Part shown: positions 1 through 8,879 of the stretch, piece by piece
How positions within the stretch are numbered: position 1 is the first letter of the stretch
Layout: each line of letters opens with the position of its first letter
From: RGIG3102 sp964369915
GTDB taxonomy: Bacteria > Bacillota > Clostridia > Oscillospirales > Ruminococcaceae
Assembly (NCBI GenBank): GCA_964369915.1
Contig: CAYJGG010000004.1
Coordinates: 1 to 64,000, forward strand
Reading direction: 5' to 3'
Length of the DNA: 64,000 nt
Position numbers and translations under genes: made by a program
Notes under the pieces: model-generated
Databases searched by the model: none
The model's input: the letters and a program-made list of their open reading frames with translations, nothing else
What the model was told of the DNA's origin: nothing

Positions 1-21
1 ATCGAAGATTTTTATAATAAT

Positions 22-47
22 CAAGGAATGGCTTTCGCCATTCCTTG
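22..47. repeat. Inverted repeat at the left edge
   Basis: An 11-bp perfect stem (CAAGGAATGGC) with a 4-nt loop. Neither flank carries a clear T-run, so it may be a weak terminator for a gene outside the window or for the HxlR gene that ends at 111. Confidence 0.5.
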
Positions 48-110
48 CAATTCATATATTAAATTAAAGTTTCTTTACGAGTAGCAAGCTATAATAGTGT
101 CATTTTTTAT

Positions 111-440
111 TTATTGATTTAAATGATCTATGTAATTAGCTCCAAAAGTGTGTAGAGCTTTTAAAACTGGAATGAAATCTTTTCCAACTTCACTTAAGCT
201 ATATTCTACTTTTGGTGGTACTTGATGATACTCTTTTCTAATAATTAAATTTTCTTCTTCTAATTTTTTTAGCTGTCTTGAAAGAGTTGTGTGTGTTAAT
301 TTTTCAGGTATACTTCTTTGTAATTCGTTAAAACGAAGTTCCCCTTTTGATAGTAAGAACATTATATACATAGTCCATTTACCTGATAATAATTTTTGAG
401 TTGTAACATAAGGACATTTTCCAAATAAGTTTGTTTCCAT
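111..440 (-). CDS. HxlR-family winged-helix transcription regulator
   Basis: A small DNA-binding regulator of the HxlR family, whose known members often sense redox or electrophile stress and control a neighbouring gene. The 109-residue product shows the N-terminal GKCPYVTTQKLLSGKW (this Cys is the sensing residue in several family members), the helix region LTHTTLSRQLKKLEE and the wing PPKVEYSLSEVG. I chose the ATG at 440 over an in-frame start at 497 because AAAAGGA precedes it and it gives the normal family length. It is divergent from the antiporter and ferredoxin genes at 593-2645, its most likely targets; that link is inferred. Confidence 0.88.
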   Translation of the reverse strand: METNLFGKCPYVTTQKLLSGKWTMYIMFLLSKGELRFNELQRSIPEKLTHTTLSRQLKKLEEENLIIRKEYHQVPPKVEYSLSEVGKDFIPVLKALHTFGANYIDHLNQ

Positions 441-541
441 TGTTATAATTCCTTTTCTAAGATTTAATTTTAATTGATAAACGCTAGCTTTTTTCATAGT
501 ACCAAAAAAGAGCGTACTTGTTTTTTTTAACAGCTTAATTT

Positions 542-570
542 ATTATAGTATATATATAAAACTTTGTCAA
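542..570 (-). promoter_or_regulatory. Consensus sigma-A promoter of the HxlR gene
   Basis: On the minus strand TTGACA (565-570) and TATAAT (542-547) are separated by exactly 17 nt. It lies inside the short divergent region before the antiporter gene, so a regulator bound here could affect both directions. Confidence 0.8.
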
Positions 571-592
571 TTATTAAAAAGGAGATATTATT

Positions 593-1948
593 ATGGAACT
601 TGGAATTATATCATTACTGCCTATAACTATTTGTTTGGCTTTAATTCTATTTACAAAAAATGCTTTTATTTCAATCTTTTCAGGATTATTTACAGCATCA
701 ATTATTATTTTTTTTGCAAACGGAACTACTTTCACAGTTTTAAACTCAATTATCGATGTTGCAACTAATCCCTACCAATTTAAAATCATTGGATTTGTTG
801 TTTTAACTGGAGCAATAGTTGGAGCAATGCAGCAATCAGGTGGAATAGACGGTGTTGTTAACTTACTTCAAAAAAGAAAGAAAAATTCGTCTTCAAAAGT
901 TACAGGGCAGTTATTCACTATGCTTATTGGTATTTTAATGTTCATGGATGCAACAAGCTCTATGGCTGTTACTGCTGTTGTGGGAAAACCTATATTTAAA
1001 GAAGCGAAAATCCCAAAAGAAAAATTAGCACTAATTGTTAACAGCACGGCTGCCCCTATCGCTTGGATTATCCCCTTTGGTGGTGCTGGTGCGATGATTG
1101 CAGGCGCTTTAAATGGAGCAGGCGTTGACTCTAGTATTAGTTTTGGATATGTTTTAGAGGCAGTTGGTTTTCAATTTTACTCTATAATACTATTAATTAT
1201 TCTAGCTTTATCTATCATACTAAAAAAAGAAATTGGTCCTGTTAAGGATATTGCTTATGTTGATGAAGATTTAGAAGAAATTAAAATTAAAGATAAAAGA
1301 GCAATTAATATGATTTTGCCTATAATCGTTTTAATTATTAGTATAATAACTATGATTTTATATACAGGAAATGGAAATATTCTTTTAGGCGATGGCGCAA
1401 CATCTGTTTTTTATTCAGGCTTTTTCACTTTAGTTTTCACAATAATTTTTTACAGACTTCAAAATTTAGGAGATTTTAACACTATTTTTTCTTGGGTATT
1501 TGCTGGAATGAAAAATATGGTTGAAATATGTGTTTTATTATTAATAGCTTTTGCTTTTGGCGGTGTTATTAATCAAATCGGAACAGCTAGCTTTTTAGTT
1601 CAAGTAACTCAATTTATCCCGTCTAGTATTCTTCCTTTAGCAGTTTTTGCTTTATGCTCTCTTGTCGCTTTTGCAACAGGTACAAGCTCTGGCACTGTTG
1701 CTATAATGATACCACTAGTTATCCCTGTTATTGTTTCAACTGGCGGAAGTATTCCTTTAGCTGTTGGGGCGGCTGTTTCTGGGGCTGTTTTTGGAGATCA
1801 AAACTCTGTTATTTCTGATAGTGTTATCATGACTTCTTCTATGACTGGCGTTGAGCCTATAACCCATGTTAAAACTCAGATGCCATACACCCTATTATCC
1901 CTTGCTATTTCAGCCGTTTTATTCCTAGTTTTAGGATTTGTTTTATAA
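593..1948 (+). CDS. NhaC-family Na+/H+ (or Na+/carboxylate) antiporter
   Basis: A polytopic inner-membrane transporter of 451 residues with about 11-12 hydrophobic segments, of the NhaC group in the ion-transporter superfamily. The opening GIISLLPITICLALILFTKNAF and the later FATGTSSGTVAIMIPLVIP and SGAVFGDQNSVISDS segments match the glycine-rich re-entrant regions of these antiporters. NhaC relatives exchange sodium and protons, sometimes together with malate or lactate; the substrate cannot be read from sequence. AAAAGGAG precedes the ATG. The next gene starts 16 nt after the stop, so the two are probably cotranscribed and under the divergent HxlR regulator. Confidence 0.8.
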   Translation: MELGIISLLPITICLALILFTKNAFISIFSGLFTASIIIFFANGTTFTVLNSIIDVATNPYQFKIIGFVVLTGAIVGAMQQSGGIDGVVNLLQKRKKNSSSKVTGQLFTMLIGILMFMDATSSMAVTAVVGKPIFKEAKIPKEKLALIVNSTAAPIAWIIPFGGAGAMIAGALNGAGVDSSISFGYVLEAVGFQFYSIILLIILALSIILKKEIGPVKDIAYVDEDLEEIKIKDKRAINMILPIIVLIISIITMILYTGNGNILLGDGATSVFYSGFFTLVFTIIFYRLQNLGDFNTIFSWVFAGMKNMVEICVLLLIAFAFGGVINQIGTASFLVQVTQFIPSSILPLAVFALCSLVAFATGTSSGTVAIMIPLVIPVIVSTGGSIPLAVGAAVSGAVFGDQNSVISDSVIMTSSMTGVEPITHVKTQMPYTLLSLAISAVLFLVLGFVL

Positions 1949-1964
1949 AGAAAGGACAATTATC

Positions 1965-2645
1965 ATGGAAATTACAAGCATTAAAGAAATCTATGAAAAA
2001 TTCGATAAAATTGGATGCCTATCATTCACTACCGTTAATGAAAAAAATGAACCTATCTCAAGAATTGCACATCTTCGTGGCTTTGATGATGAAGGAATTT
2101 ATTTTCAAACTATGTTTACAAAATCTTTTTATAAACATATGATGGACAATGGCAATCTTTCATTATGTGGAATGTATACAAAAAACACAAAAATCGAGCA
2201 TGATGATGAAGGTTTGCCTGTTTTTGAAGCTGGCTATACTATGAGATTAACAGGTAAAGTTAAAGAAGTTTCTATTGAAGAAATCAAGGCTAAAAATAAT
2301 CCTATATTCGATGTCTGTATAAAAGATGTTATTAAGTATCCAGCAATGGTTACAATTTGTATTACTTCTGGCAATGGCGAAATTTATGATTATGATTTTG
2401 AACTTGCCACTCGTGAAAATAAAATAGAAAGAATTTACTTTGCTTATAATGGCGATAAAATCAATTATGCAGGGCTTAAAATAGATAAAGATGTCTGTAT
2501 TGGATGCGGAGTCTGTTATAAAAAATGTAGCTTTAAGGCTATAAAAAAAGACGATGATAAATACACCATTGATAAATACCGCTGTGATGAATGCGGGGAT
2601 TGCTATTTAAATTGCCCTGTTAAAGCTATTAATTTAAAATTTTAA
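1965..2645 (+). CDS. FMN split-barrel (PNPOx-like) protein with C-terminal 2[4Fe-4S] ferredoxin domain
   Basis: A 226-residue probable cytoplasmic redox protein. Residues about 1-130 resemble the pyridoxamine-phosphate-oxidase-like split barrel that binds FMN or F420. The C-terminus carries two ferredoxin clusters, CIGCGVCYKKC and CDECGDCYLNC, each with the CxxCxxCxxxC spacing for a [4Fe-4S] centre. Such fusions are found in strict anaerobes, but their reactions are mostly unknown. I chose the ATG at 1965 because AAAGGAC precedes it; the nine upstream in-frame codons overlap the antiporter gene. Pairing with an antiporter and an HxlR regulator suggests a redox-stress or organic-acid module; this is inference. 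Confidence 0.82.
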   Translation: MEITSIKEIYEKFDKIGCLSFTTVNEKNEPISRIAHLRGFDDEGIYFQTMFTKSFYKHMMDNGNLSLCGMYTKNTKIEHDDEGLPVFEAGYTMRLTGKVKEVSIEEIKAKNNPIFDVCIKDVIKYPAMVTICITSGNGEIYDYDFELATRENKIERIYFAYNGDKINYAGLKIDKDVCIGCGVCYKKCSFKAIKKDDDKYTIDKYRCDECGDCYLNCPVKAINLKF

Positions 2646-2748
2646 TCAAAACCACTAGTTAAACTAATGATATATCTAAAATTCAAAAAAGCGGACTTTG
2701 ATTAATCTATCAATAAATATTGAAAAACTCACCAAGCATAAATATTTA

Positions 2749-2776
2749 CAGGCTACTTTTAAGTAGCCTGTTTTAT
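2749..2776 (+). terminator. Rho-independent terminator
   Basis: A hairpin with 10-bp arms (CAGGCTACTT/AAGTAGCCTG) followed by TTTTATT ends the antiporter-ferredoxin transcript. The preceding 100 bases after the ferredoxin stop contain nothing else I recognise. Confidence 0.85.
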
Positions 2777-2814
2777 TATGCTTTAAAAAATATAAAAGAA
2801 ATACAAATTATGTA

Positions 2815-2864
2815 TTGACAAATTCAAATTTAAATGTTATAGTGTACTTGTACATTAAGTACAC
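2815..2864 (+). promoter_or_regulatory. Promoter and YtrA-type operator of the ABC exporter operon
   Basis: TTGACA (2815-2820) and TATAGT (2838-2843) are spaced by 17 nt. The -10 box runs into a perfect inverted repeat, GTGTACTT (2842-2849) and AAGTACAC (2857-2864), with a 7-nt spacer. A GTGTA...TACAC operator at this place is typical of GntR regulators of the YtrA subfamily, so autoregulation by the first gene is likely. Confidence 0.85.
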
Positions 2865-2906
2865 TTAAGTATACTAAGTTAAATTTAATCTATTAGGAGG
2901 TATTGT

Positions 2907-3284
2907 GTGGAAATTATAATTAGTAATAATAATAGTAAACCGATATATGAACAAATAACTTCACAAATAAAAGCAATGATAATGAGTGGTGAATTAAAAA
3001 CAGGTGATTCTATTCCCTCAATGCGCTCACTTGCAAAAACAATACATGTTAGCGTTATCACTGTTCAAAAGGCTTATGAAGATTTATCAAGAGATGGCTT
3101 TATACAAACAACTGTTGGCAAAGGTAGTTTTGTTGCTGCACAAAATAAAGATTTTATAAAAGAAGAACAGCAAAAAATAATTGAACAGCATTTATATAAC
3201 GCCGTTGATGTTGCTAAAACAAGCGGCATTACATTAGAAAAATTACATGAATTAATAAATATATTTTATGAAGGAGAGGAATAA
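2907..3284 (+). CDS. GntR-family regulator, YtrA subfamily
   Basis: A 125-residue repressor with the GntR winged helix at residues 8-75 (KPIYEQITSQIKAMI, SMRSLAKTIHVSVITVQKAYEDLSRDGFI, VGKGSFVA) followed only by a short helical tail, as expected for YtrA rather than the longer FadR or HutC groups. Translation starts at a GTG six nt after AGGAGG. It is the first gene of an operon with an ABC ATPase (3287) and permease (4152), the standard Ytr-type arrangement. It probably represses its own operon through the 2842-2864 palindrome until a cell-envelope-active compound or another signal relieves it. Confidence 0.9.
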   Translation: MEIIISNNNSKPIYEQITSQIKAMIMSGELKTGDSIPSMRSLAKTIHVSVITVQKAYEDLSRDGFIQTTVGKGSFVAAQNKDFIKEEQQKIIEQHLYNAVDVAKTSGITLEKLHELINIFYEGEE

Positions 3285-3286
3285 TA

Positions 3287-4150
3287 ATGAGTTATAATTT
3301 ACAAATAGAAAACTTATGCAAAACTTATAAAAATAGTAGTTTTGCTTTAAAAGATGTTTCAATTAATGTTCCTAAAGGGGCAATAGTTGGCTTTGTTGGA
3401 AAAAATGGTGCTGGCAAAAGCACTACTATAAACACGATTCTTAATTTAATCTCTAAAGATAGTGGCACAGTTAAGTTTTTTGGAGAAGAAATGAATGATA
3501 AAACTACTGAGTTAAGAAATGATATCGGCGTTGTATTTGATAATATTAATTTCTCTGGCGAACTAACCGCTACAAAGTTAGAAAAAGTTTTAGCGAATAT
3601 TTATAAAAATTGGGATAGCGATTCTTATTTTAATCTTTTAAATAGATTTAAACTGCCAACAAATAAAAAACTTAAAACATTTTCTCGTGGTATGTCGATG
3701 AAATTATCAATATGTGTAGCCCTTTCTCATAAAGCAAAACTGTTAATTTTAGATGAAGCTACTGCTGGACTTGACCCTGTTGTTAGAGAAGAAATTCTTG
3801 ATGTTTTTTTAGAATTTGTTGAAGATGAAAATAATTCTATATTAATTTCATCTCATATTTCAAGCGACCTTGAAAAAATTACTGATTATATAACGTTTAT
3901 TGATAATGGAAAAATAATTTTAACAGAAGAAAAAGACACGCTTATTTATAATTACGGAATTGCTAGAATGAAACAAATCGATTTTGATAAACTTAATACT
4001 TCTGAATATCTTGAATATCGAAAAAGAGGATTGCAGATTGAAGTTCTTATAAATAATAAAAAAGAATTTTCAAAAAATCATCCAAATGTTGTGGTTGATA
4101 ATTCAAGCATTGATGAAATACTACCACTAATTGCAAAGGAGGCAAATTAA
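3287..4150 (+). CDS. ABC transporter ATP-binding protein (YtrB-like)
   Basis: The cytoplasmic ATPase of a small ABC-2 exporter, 287 residues. Walker A is GKNGAGKST (about 38-46), the signature is the degenerate FSRGMSMKL, Walker B is LLILDEATAGLDP, and the H-loop is SSHISSD. The non-LSGGQ signature is common in YtrB/BcrA-like ATPases. The C-terminal 70 residues form the extra domain of this group. It starts 2 nt after the GntR gene and overlaps no neighbour, so the three genes are one operon. The exported compound is unknown; in known relatives it relates to bacitracin, lantibiotic or acetoin-linked stress. Confidence 0.9.
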   Translation: MSYNLQIENLCKTYKNSSFALKDVSINVPKGAIVGFVGKNGAGKSTTINTILNLISKDSGTVKFFGEEMNDKTTELRNDIGVVFDNINFSGELTATKLEKVLANIYKNWDSDSYFNLLNRFKLPTNKKLKTFSRGMSMKLSICVALSHKAKLLILDEATAGLDPVVREEILDVFLEFVEDENNSILISSHISSDLEKITDYITFIDNGKIILTEEKDTLIYNYGIARMKQIDFDKLNTSEYLEYRKRGLQIEVLINNKKEFSKNHPNVVVDNSSIDEILPLIAKEAN

Positions 4151-4151
4151 T

Positions 4152-4796
4152 ATGAAAGGACTTATTAGAAATAATTTTTATATGGTTGAGGGAAGTTTAA
4201 AAGCAACTTTGATTTTTGCAATTTTTTCAATTATTCTTGTTGTTATAGTTGCTTTAAATAATATGATTGTAATTTCTCCTATGTTGGGAGGGCTTTTTGG
4301 TGGATTTGGAGCTTTAGCTGGAACGGCAGCTCAAAAAGACGCTGCGTCAAAATGGAATAGGTTTGAACTCACAATGCCTGTTAGCCGAATTGATATTATA
4401 AAAGCAAGATACATTTCATTTTTATTGTATGATTTAATAGCACTTATTCTTGCTATCATTGGCATATTATCATTTTATGCAGTTACTAAGTATTTACCTT
4501 TAGAAGAAATTGGATTTGGCTTCACTTTTGGCTTTTGTTTTGCATTATTACTGCAAGCGTCTTTATTTCCTTTAACTTTGATATTTGGCAGCGATAAAAA
4601 TGAATCCTTATTATTTGTTTCTGTTGCTATCAGTTTGGGTGTTTATTTTGGTGCTAGCTTTTTAGCTGTTATTCTTTTTCACAAAGTAGATACCCTTGAC
4701 TTTCTTTTTAGAACAGGAATGATTATTTTTTCTATTATATTCTTTATTGCATCTTACTTTTTTTCCACTTATATCTATAACAAAAAGGAACTTTAA
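4152..4796 (+). CDS. ABC-2 type transporter permease
   Basis: The membrane partner of the preceding ATPase: 214 residues with about six hydrophobic segments and a cytoplasmic loop rich in charged residues (AAQKDAASKWNRFELTMPVSRIDIIKARY), a pattern typical of ABC-2 family permeases in YtrA operons. I chose the ATG at 4152, which follows GGAGGCAAATTAAT; an upstream in-frame start at 4131 would overlap the ATPase gene. The operon encodes no second permease, so a homodimer is likely. Confidence 0.85.
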   Translation: MKGLIRNNFYMVEGSLKATLIFAIFSIILVVIVALNNMIVISPMLGGLFGGFGALAGTAAQKDAASKWNRFELTMPVSRIDIIKARYISFLLYDLIALILAIIGILSFYAVTKYLPLEEIGFGFTFGFCFALLLQASLFPLTLIFGSDKNESLLFVSVAISLGVYFGASFLAVILFHKVDTLDFLFRTGMIIFSIIFFIASYFFSTYIYNKKEL

Positions 4797-4815
4797 TTAT
4801 ATTGTATATAAAAAA

Positions 4816-4844
4816 ATACATCAGTTATCCACTGATGTATTTTT
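4816..4844. terminator. Bidirectional terminator
   Basis: A 10-bp perfect stem (ATACATCAGT with its complement, 5-nt loop), A-rich on the left and T-rich on the right, lies between the convergent exporter and amidohydrolase genes. Confidence 0.85.
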
Positions 4845-4850
4845 ATTTTA

Positions 4851-6131
4851 TTAAAAGCTTAAATCTGATTTCCCTCTGCCTCTTTTATAAATTTCTTTTG
4901 CGCAATCACTTGCGTTTAAAGTAATTGTTTTATAATCTAATTGCAATTCACCATCTTTTTTAATGAATTCACCATTTATTAAAACGTCAGTTATATTTCC
5001 TTTTGCACTTGCTGAATAGATAATAGCAGCTAATGGATTATATAAAGGCATACAGGAAACATCATTTAAATCAAAAATATTTAAATCCGCACTATACCCT
5101 ACTTCTATTTTACCACTATTAAAATCCAGATAGTTATGTCCATTCATTAAATAAGACCAAATTTCTTTTAGTTTAAAATCTTCAGCTTTATCTTCCCATT
5201 TGCCTAAGAGAGCAAATAATCTCATTTGTTCTAATACATCTAAACTATTACTACTAGCAGCTCCATCTGTGCCACTAACTATGTTTAAATTATCTTTTAA
5301 ATCAAATACTCCGCCTTTTTCCATCCCAAGTTTTGTATATGTTTTTGGACTCAGTGATACACATGTATTTTCATTTAAATATTTTATATCACTTTCTTTC
5401 ATATGAAGCCCATGACCTACTATACACGGAATGCTAAACCCGTCCACTTCTGCTATTACTTCAAAAGGAGTTTGATTATATTTTTCAATGCTTTCTTTAA
5501 CTTGTTCTTTCGTTTCACTAACGTGTATATGTATACCACAGTTTAACTCTTTTGCATTATTAATAATATCTTTTAAAACTTCTTTTGAACATAAATAAGG
5601 TGAATGCGGGCCAAGGCGAGGTGAAATATTTTTATTATCTTTAAACTGATGAAAAAATTCAGTTGCAAGTTTTATTTCCTCATTAGCATTACCAGAAAAA
5701 CCGAAAATTGTGTAGGCAATATCTGCTTTTATCCCTGTTTCAAGAGCAGCTTTTGCTATTAATTCGCCTTTAAAATAATGATCAGCAAATGCAGTTATTC
5801 CATTATTAAGCATTTCACAACAAGCTAAAAGAGATCCATTATAAATATCATTATCCTGCATTTTGCTTTCATATGGCCATAATTCTTTATTAAACCAATC
5901 ATTTATATGAACATCTTCTGCTATTCCTTTAAAAATATTCATCGGCGAGTGTGCATGCATGTTAACAAAACTTGGGGCGATATACCTATTGGAAAAATCA
6001 ATATTTTCAGCATTAGCATTCTCTATATTGCTAGATATTTCTTTTATTACACCGTTTTTGATTAAAATATCTTTCTTATTTTCAATTTCTCCTGTGTGAT
6101 GAATTATATTTACATTTTTTAAAATCTTCAT
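4851..6131 (-). CDS. mtaD: Amidohydrolase, MtaD/SsnA-type deaminase
   Basis: A 426-residue cytoplasmic metal-dependent hydrolase of the TIM-barrel amidohydrolase superfamily, closest by motif to 5-methylthioadenosine/S-adenosylhomocysteine deaminase. Visible metal ligands are HAH (59-61), HIHVSETKEQ near 200, GHGLH near 240 and SGTDGAASSNSLD near 285. The loop FKGIAEDVHINDWFNKELWPYE is characteristic of the MtaD group, which converts MTA or SAH to the inosine forms; guanine, chlorohydrolase or SsnA-type activities cannot be excluded. Its gene stands alone, with AAAAGGGG before the ATG. Confidence 0.78.
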   Translation of the reverse strand: MKILKNVNIIHHTGEIENKKDILIKNGVIKEISSNIENANAENIDFSNRYIAPSFVNMHAHSPMNIFKGIAEDVHINDWFNKELWPYESKMQDNDIYNGSLLACCEMLNNGITAFADHYFKGELIAKAALETGIKADIAYTIFGFSGNANEEIKLATEFFHQFKDNKNISPRLGPHSPYLCSKEVLKDIINNAKELNCGIHIHVSETKEQVKESIEKYNQTPFEVIAEVDGFSIPCIVGHGLHMKESDIKYLNENTCVSLSPKTYTKLGMEKGGVFDLKDNLNIVSGTDGAASSNSLDVLEQMRLFALLGKWEDKAEDFKLKEIWSYLMNGHNYLDFNSGKIEVGYSADLNIFDLNDVSCMPLYNPLAAIIYSASAKGNITDVLINGEFIKKDGELQLDYKTITLNASDCAKEIYKRGRGKSDLSF

Positions 6132-6192
6132 TATAAATTCCCCTTTTATTAGTAAAAAAATTATATATTAATATTAACATAGTAAGAAAAAT

Positions 6193-6244
6193 AAAACAAG
6201 ATTACCTAGTTTAATTTTTTTAACATCATAGATAATCTTGTTTT
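6193..6244. repeat. Long inverted repeat upstream of the amidohydrolase gene
   Basis: Arms of 12 bp, AAAACAAGATTA and its exact complement, are separated by 28 nt that can extend the stem imperfectly. On the minus strand it is followed by TTTTATTTTTCTT, so it could be a terminator for AgrC-side transcription or an attenuator in the amidohydrolase leader. Confidence 0.5.
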
Positions 6245-6625
6245 ATATTATAATTTTAATTTTAGAATTTAAAAATGAATTTCAAAATAAGAATAGTGTT
6301 TGTTTGTTGTTTGTTGTTAATTTATGCCTTATAAATTCTCTTTTAATCTTTCTAAAACACAGTTCGATTCACTAACTTCAAAAGTTTAGCATCGATTTAT
6401 TTTGGAAAATAAACTTAATTATTAATCCAAAATTCGATTAAGTAAGTTTTAACTTTTGTTAATCATTTTGCAAGTTTTTTAAAGTATTGTTTTTTGCATT
6501 AATATTTTATTTTAGCCTCCTTTATTGATGTTTTTTGCTTGCTAATCTAAAATACCATTTTTTTACAATTATTTCAATGCTTTTGGAGTGAACGCAGGAT
6601 ATTATGCGTGAGTGCAGGGCAAAAA
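6245..6625. other. AT-rich gene-free stretch after the AgrC-like gene
   Basis: About 380 bases with no convincing ORF on either strand. The minus strand contains a good Shine-Dalgarno sequence (AAAGGAGG, about 6515-6523), but every frame after it closes within a few codons. I see no AgrD-like peptide here. Confidence 0.5.
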
Positions 6626-7915
6626 CTAAAATTGCATTAAAAATGAAAATCTAAACCACCCATCGTAAACAGAAATTGAATAATCTAATTTATATTTCTT
6701 TAAAATTGATTTGATAATCTTAAATCCGAATCCATGATTTAAATAATCTAATTTTGTTGTTTTGAATTCATCGTTTAATTTTTCTGATTTTATAACCGTT
6801 GTATTTTGAACACTAAATATAAATTCATTTTCCTCCTCTACAATTCGTATTTTCACTATTTTTTCATTTTCACATATAGCTGCGGCTTCAATTGCATTAT
6901 CAATTAAATTAAGAAGGAGTATAACTAAATCTTCTGTTTTTATCGGTAGTTTTAATAAGTCTGAAGATATTATTTGTATCTCAACATTTTTACTTTTTGC
7001 TAAATAATATTTTTGAGTTAATAATGCATCAATTATAGGATTATTTGTGTTCACTAGTGTCATATTAACATTAGATTTACCTAAAATATTATTTATATAT
7101 CTTTGTGCTTGTAAAGTTTCATCGCTATTAATTAATGATTGTATTATAGATAAATGATTATTAAAATCATGAGTTAGAGTTCTTTGAGCAGCATATGCTT
7201 TTGAAAGCTCTGTATAGTTTTCCATCTCGATTTTAACTTGCTGCTTTAATAAATTTGCACTACTTTTTAATTCGTTTTCTTCTTCTAGTTGATCAATAAT
7301 ATAAAAAAGCAATATATTGCAACCTATAATCGCAATACTATTAAATATTAAAATAACATTAATCTCATCATGCATAAAAGAATCCGACATAGTTGCATAT
7401 AAATTTAAAAATGTGTATAAGCTAAATGCTAAAGCTGCTGTTAGCTGTATCATTGATAGCTTTTTATTCTTACGCTTTGATACTAATTTACATTTTAAGT
7501 AGTATGTAACTAAAATCAATATAAGTTTTGAAGTAATTGCCAAAGACATATAAAGTGTAAAATTTTGCAGAATTTCTGTATATGCCATAGAAAATATATT
7601 AATATTTATAAAGACAACTAATAGATCTAATGCTATATTACAAACTAAAAATACAGCCGTTAAAAAAACTTTCTTTCTCCATTCATTATTGTAAGCTATT
7701 AAACTAATAGTTAGTAAAAAGAAAAATCCAACCACGCTATTAACTATTGGTAAAAAAGGAGTATACTTTAAAAATAAACTTTGTAAAATTGCAATTACAC
7801 TATTTATTAGCAATAATTTTTTCTGACTTTTTAATTCAAAATAAGCATCATTTAAATATGTAAAAGCTGCAAGCTCCATTATTATAATTACTGCTGAAGC
7901 AAATTCGCCTATCAT
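6626..7915 (-). CDS. AgrC-like GHKL sensor histidine kinase
   Basis: A membrane sensor kinase of 429 residues. The N-terminal half has six or so hydrophobic segments (about residues 5-205), a coiled linker follows, then the phospho-acceptor motif THDFNNHLS (His about 249) and a GHKL ATPase domain with NLIDNAIEAA and GFGFKI. This layout is that of the AgrC/BlpH-type peptide sensors. The ATG at 7915 shares ATGA with the stop of the response-regulator gene and follows GGAGAGGGAG, so translation is probably coupled. No AgrB protease or AgrD peptide gene is adjacent, so the signal is unknown. Confidence 0.87.
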   Translation of the reverse strand: MIGEFASAVIIIMELAAFTYLNDAYFELKSQKKLLLINSVIAILQSLFLKYTPFLPIVNSVVGFFFLLTISLIAYNNEWRKKVFLTAVFLVCNIALDLLVVFININIFSMAYTEILQNFTLYMSLAITSKLILILVTYYLKCKLVSKRKNKKLSMIQLTAALAFSLYTFLNLYATMSDSFMHDEINVILIFNSIAIIGCNILLFYIIDQLEEENELKSSANLLKQQVKIEMENYTELSKAYAAQRTLTHDFNNHLSIIQSLINSDETLQAQRYINNILGKSNVNMTLVNTNNPIIDALLTQKYYLAKSKNVEIQIISSDLLKLPIKTEDLVILLLNLIDNAIEAAAICENEKIVKIRIVEEENEFIFSVQNTTVIKSEKLNDEFKTTKLDYLNHGFGFKIIKSILKKYKLDYSISVYDGWFRFSFLMQF

Positions 7916-8622
7916 ATTCTCCCTCTCCAATCTATATATTTTGAATAAATTACAGACCATTTTCTTTGGCTCACATTTAATTCTTTGCCGTTTTTTAATA
8001 AAGCTTTATAATTTTTTAGTTTTAAAATATTATTCATATTAACAAGATAACTTTTATGTATTCTTAAAAAGCCTTTATTTTTCAAGCTTTCTTCTATGTC
8101 ACTAATCTTTTCTCTTATTTCATAATAATTTATATGATAATCTATTGTGTGTATATCCACTGTTTTATTAAAACTTTCAATAAAAAGTATGTTCTTTAGT
8201 GGAATTTCAGTTAATACATTATTAAATTTAAATTTAAATGCATCATCTTTTAATGTTAATTCTTTAATGATTGTATCCATTGTAGGTTTTAAAAGAGCAT
8301 CTAAATCATTTTTTAATATATACGCTCTTGCATTAACTTCATATCCAGATGGAGCATATTGAATAAGCCCTGAAACATAAACAATAAAAACTTCTTTATT
8401 TTCTATTCTTATTTTTCTTGCTATTTCAATTCCATTATCACCTATCATCTCAACATCAAGGAAAATTAAATCATATTCGATTAAATTAGATTTTAATAAA
8501 TCATTTCCAATTAAATATGAATCAATTTGTATATCTAAATTGTTTTCACTTTTATATCTTAATAATAACTTTTCTAATTTACTAAGACATATTTTCTCAT
8601 CGTCACAAATAGCTATTTTCAT
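7912..8622 (-). CDS. AgrA-like response regulator with LytTR DNA-binding domain
   Basis: A 236-residue response regulator. The receiver domain (1-120) has the acidic pair DDE at 7-9, the phospho-acceptor Asp in YDLIFLDVEM (near 55) and a late-domain lysine. Residues 135-236 form a LytTR domain (ILFIESFNKTVDIHT, FLRIHKSYLVNMNNI), which binds short direct repeats. It precedes the kinase gene and overlaps it by 4 nt. Known Agr regulators activate their own promoter and virulence or behavioural genes; the targets here are unknown. Confidence 0.9.
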   Translation of the reverse strand: MKIAICDDEKICLSKLEKLLLRYKSENNLDIQIDSYLIGNDLLKSNLIEYDLIFLDVEMIGDNGIEIARKIRIENKEVFIVYVSGLIQYAPSGYEVNARAYILKNDLDALLKPTMDTIIKELTLKDDAFKFKFNNVLTEIPLKNILFIESFNKTVDIHTIDYHINYYEIREKISDIEESLKNKGFLRIHKSYLVNMNNILKLKNYKALLKNGKELNVSQRKWSVIYSKYIDWRGRI

Positions 8623-8675
8623 TAAATTTACATCATTCCTTTCTTTGAGTTTTAATTATTATTTTACCCTTATAA

Positions 8676-8704
8676 ATACTACTTAATTTTTTCACTTAAG
8701 TCAA
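8676..8704 (-). promoter_or_regulatory. Promoter of the AgrA/AgrC-like operon
   Basis: TTGACT (8699-8704) and TAGTAT (8676-8681) on the minus strand with a 17-nt spacer. The spacer is bounded by the inverted pair ACTTAA/TTAAGT, which may be a regulator site. Confidence 0.65.
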
Positions 8705-8766
8705 TAATTTAAAAAAATATTGGCGTTTACACCATACTATTACTATATTTTTTGCCATTATTAACT

Positions 8767-8800
8767 AAAAAAACACTGCTTTTTAAAGCAGTGTTTTTTT
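8767..8800. terminator. Bidirectional terminator after the phosphoesterase gene
   Basis: Perfect 16-nt arms (A7-CACTGCTTT and complement) with a 2-nt centre give a hairpin with T7 in both directions. Confidence 0.85.
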
Positions 8801-8879
8801 AGTTGTACTTAATTGTGTAGACTTTGATATTTTTTAAATATTACAAAAATAAACATTATTAATATTATTTTTTTATTTA

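Noticed and set aside
6480..6530. Possible AgrD-like peptide gene after the AgrC-like kinase
   Set aside because: The Shine-Dalgarno is good but all frames close within about six codons, so no pheromone precursor can be encoded.
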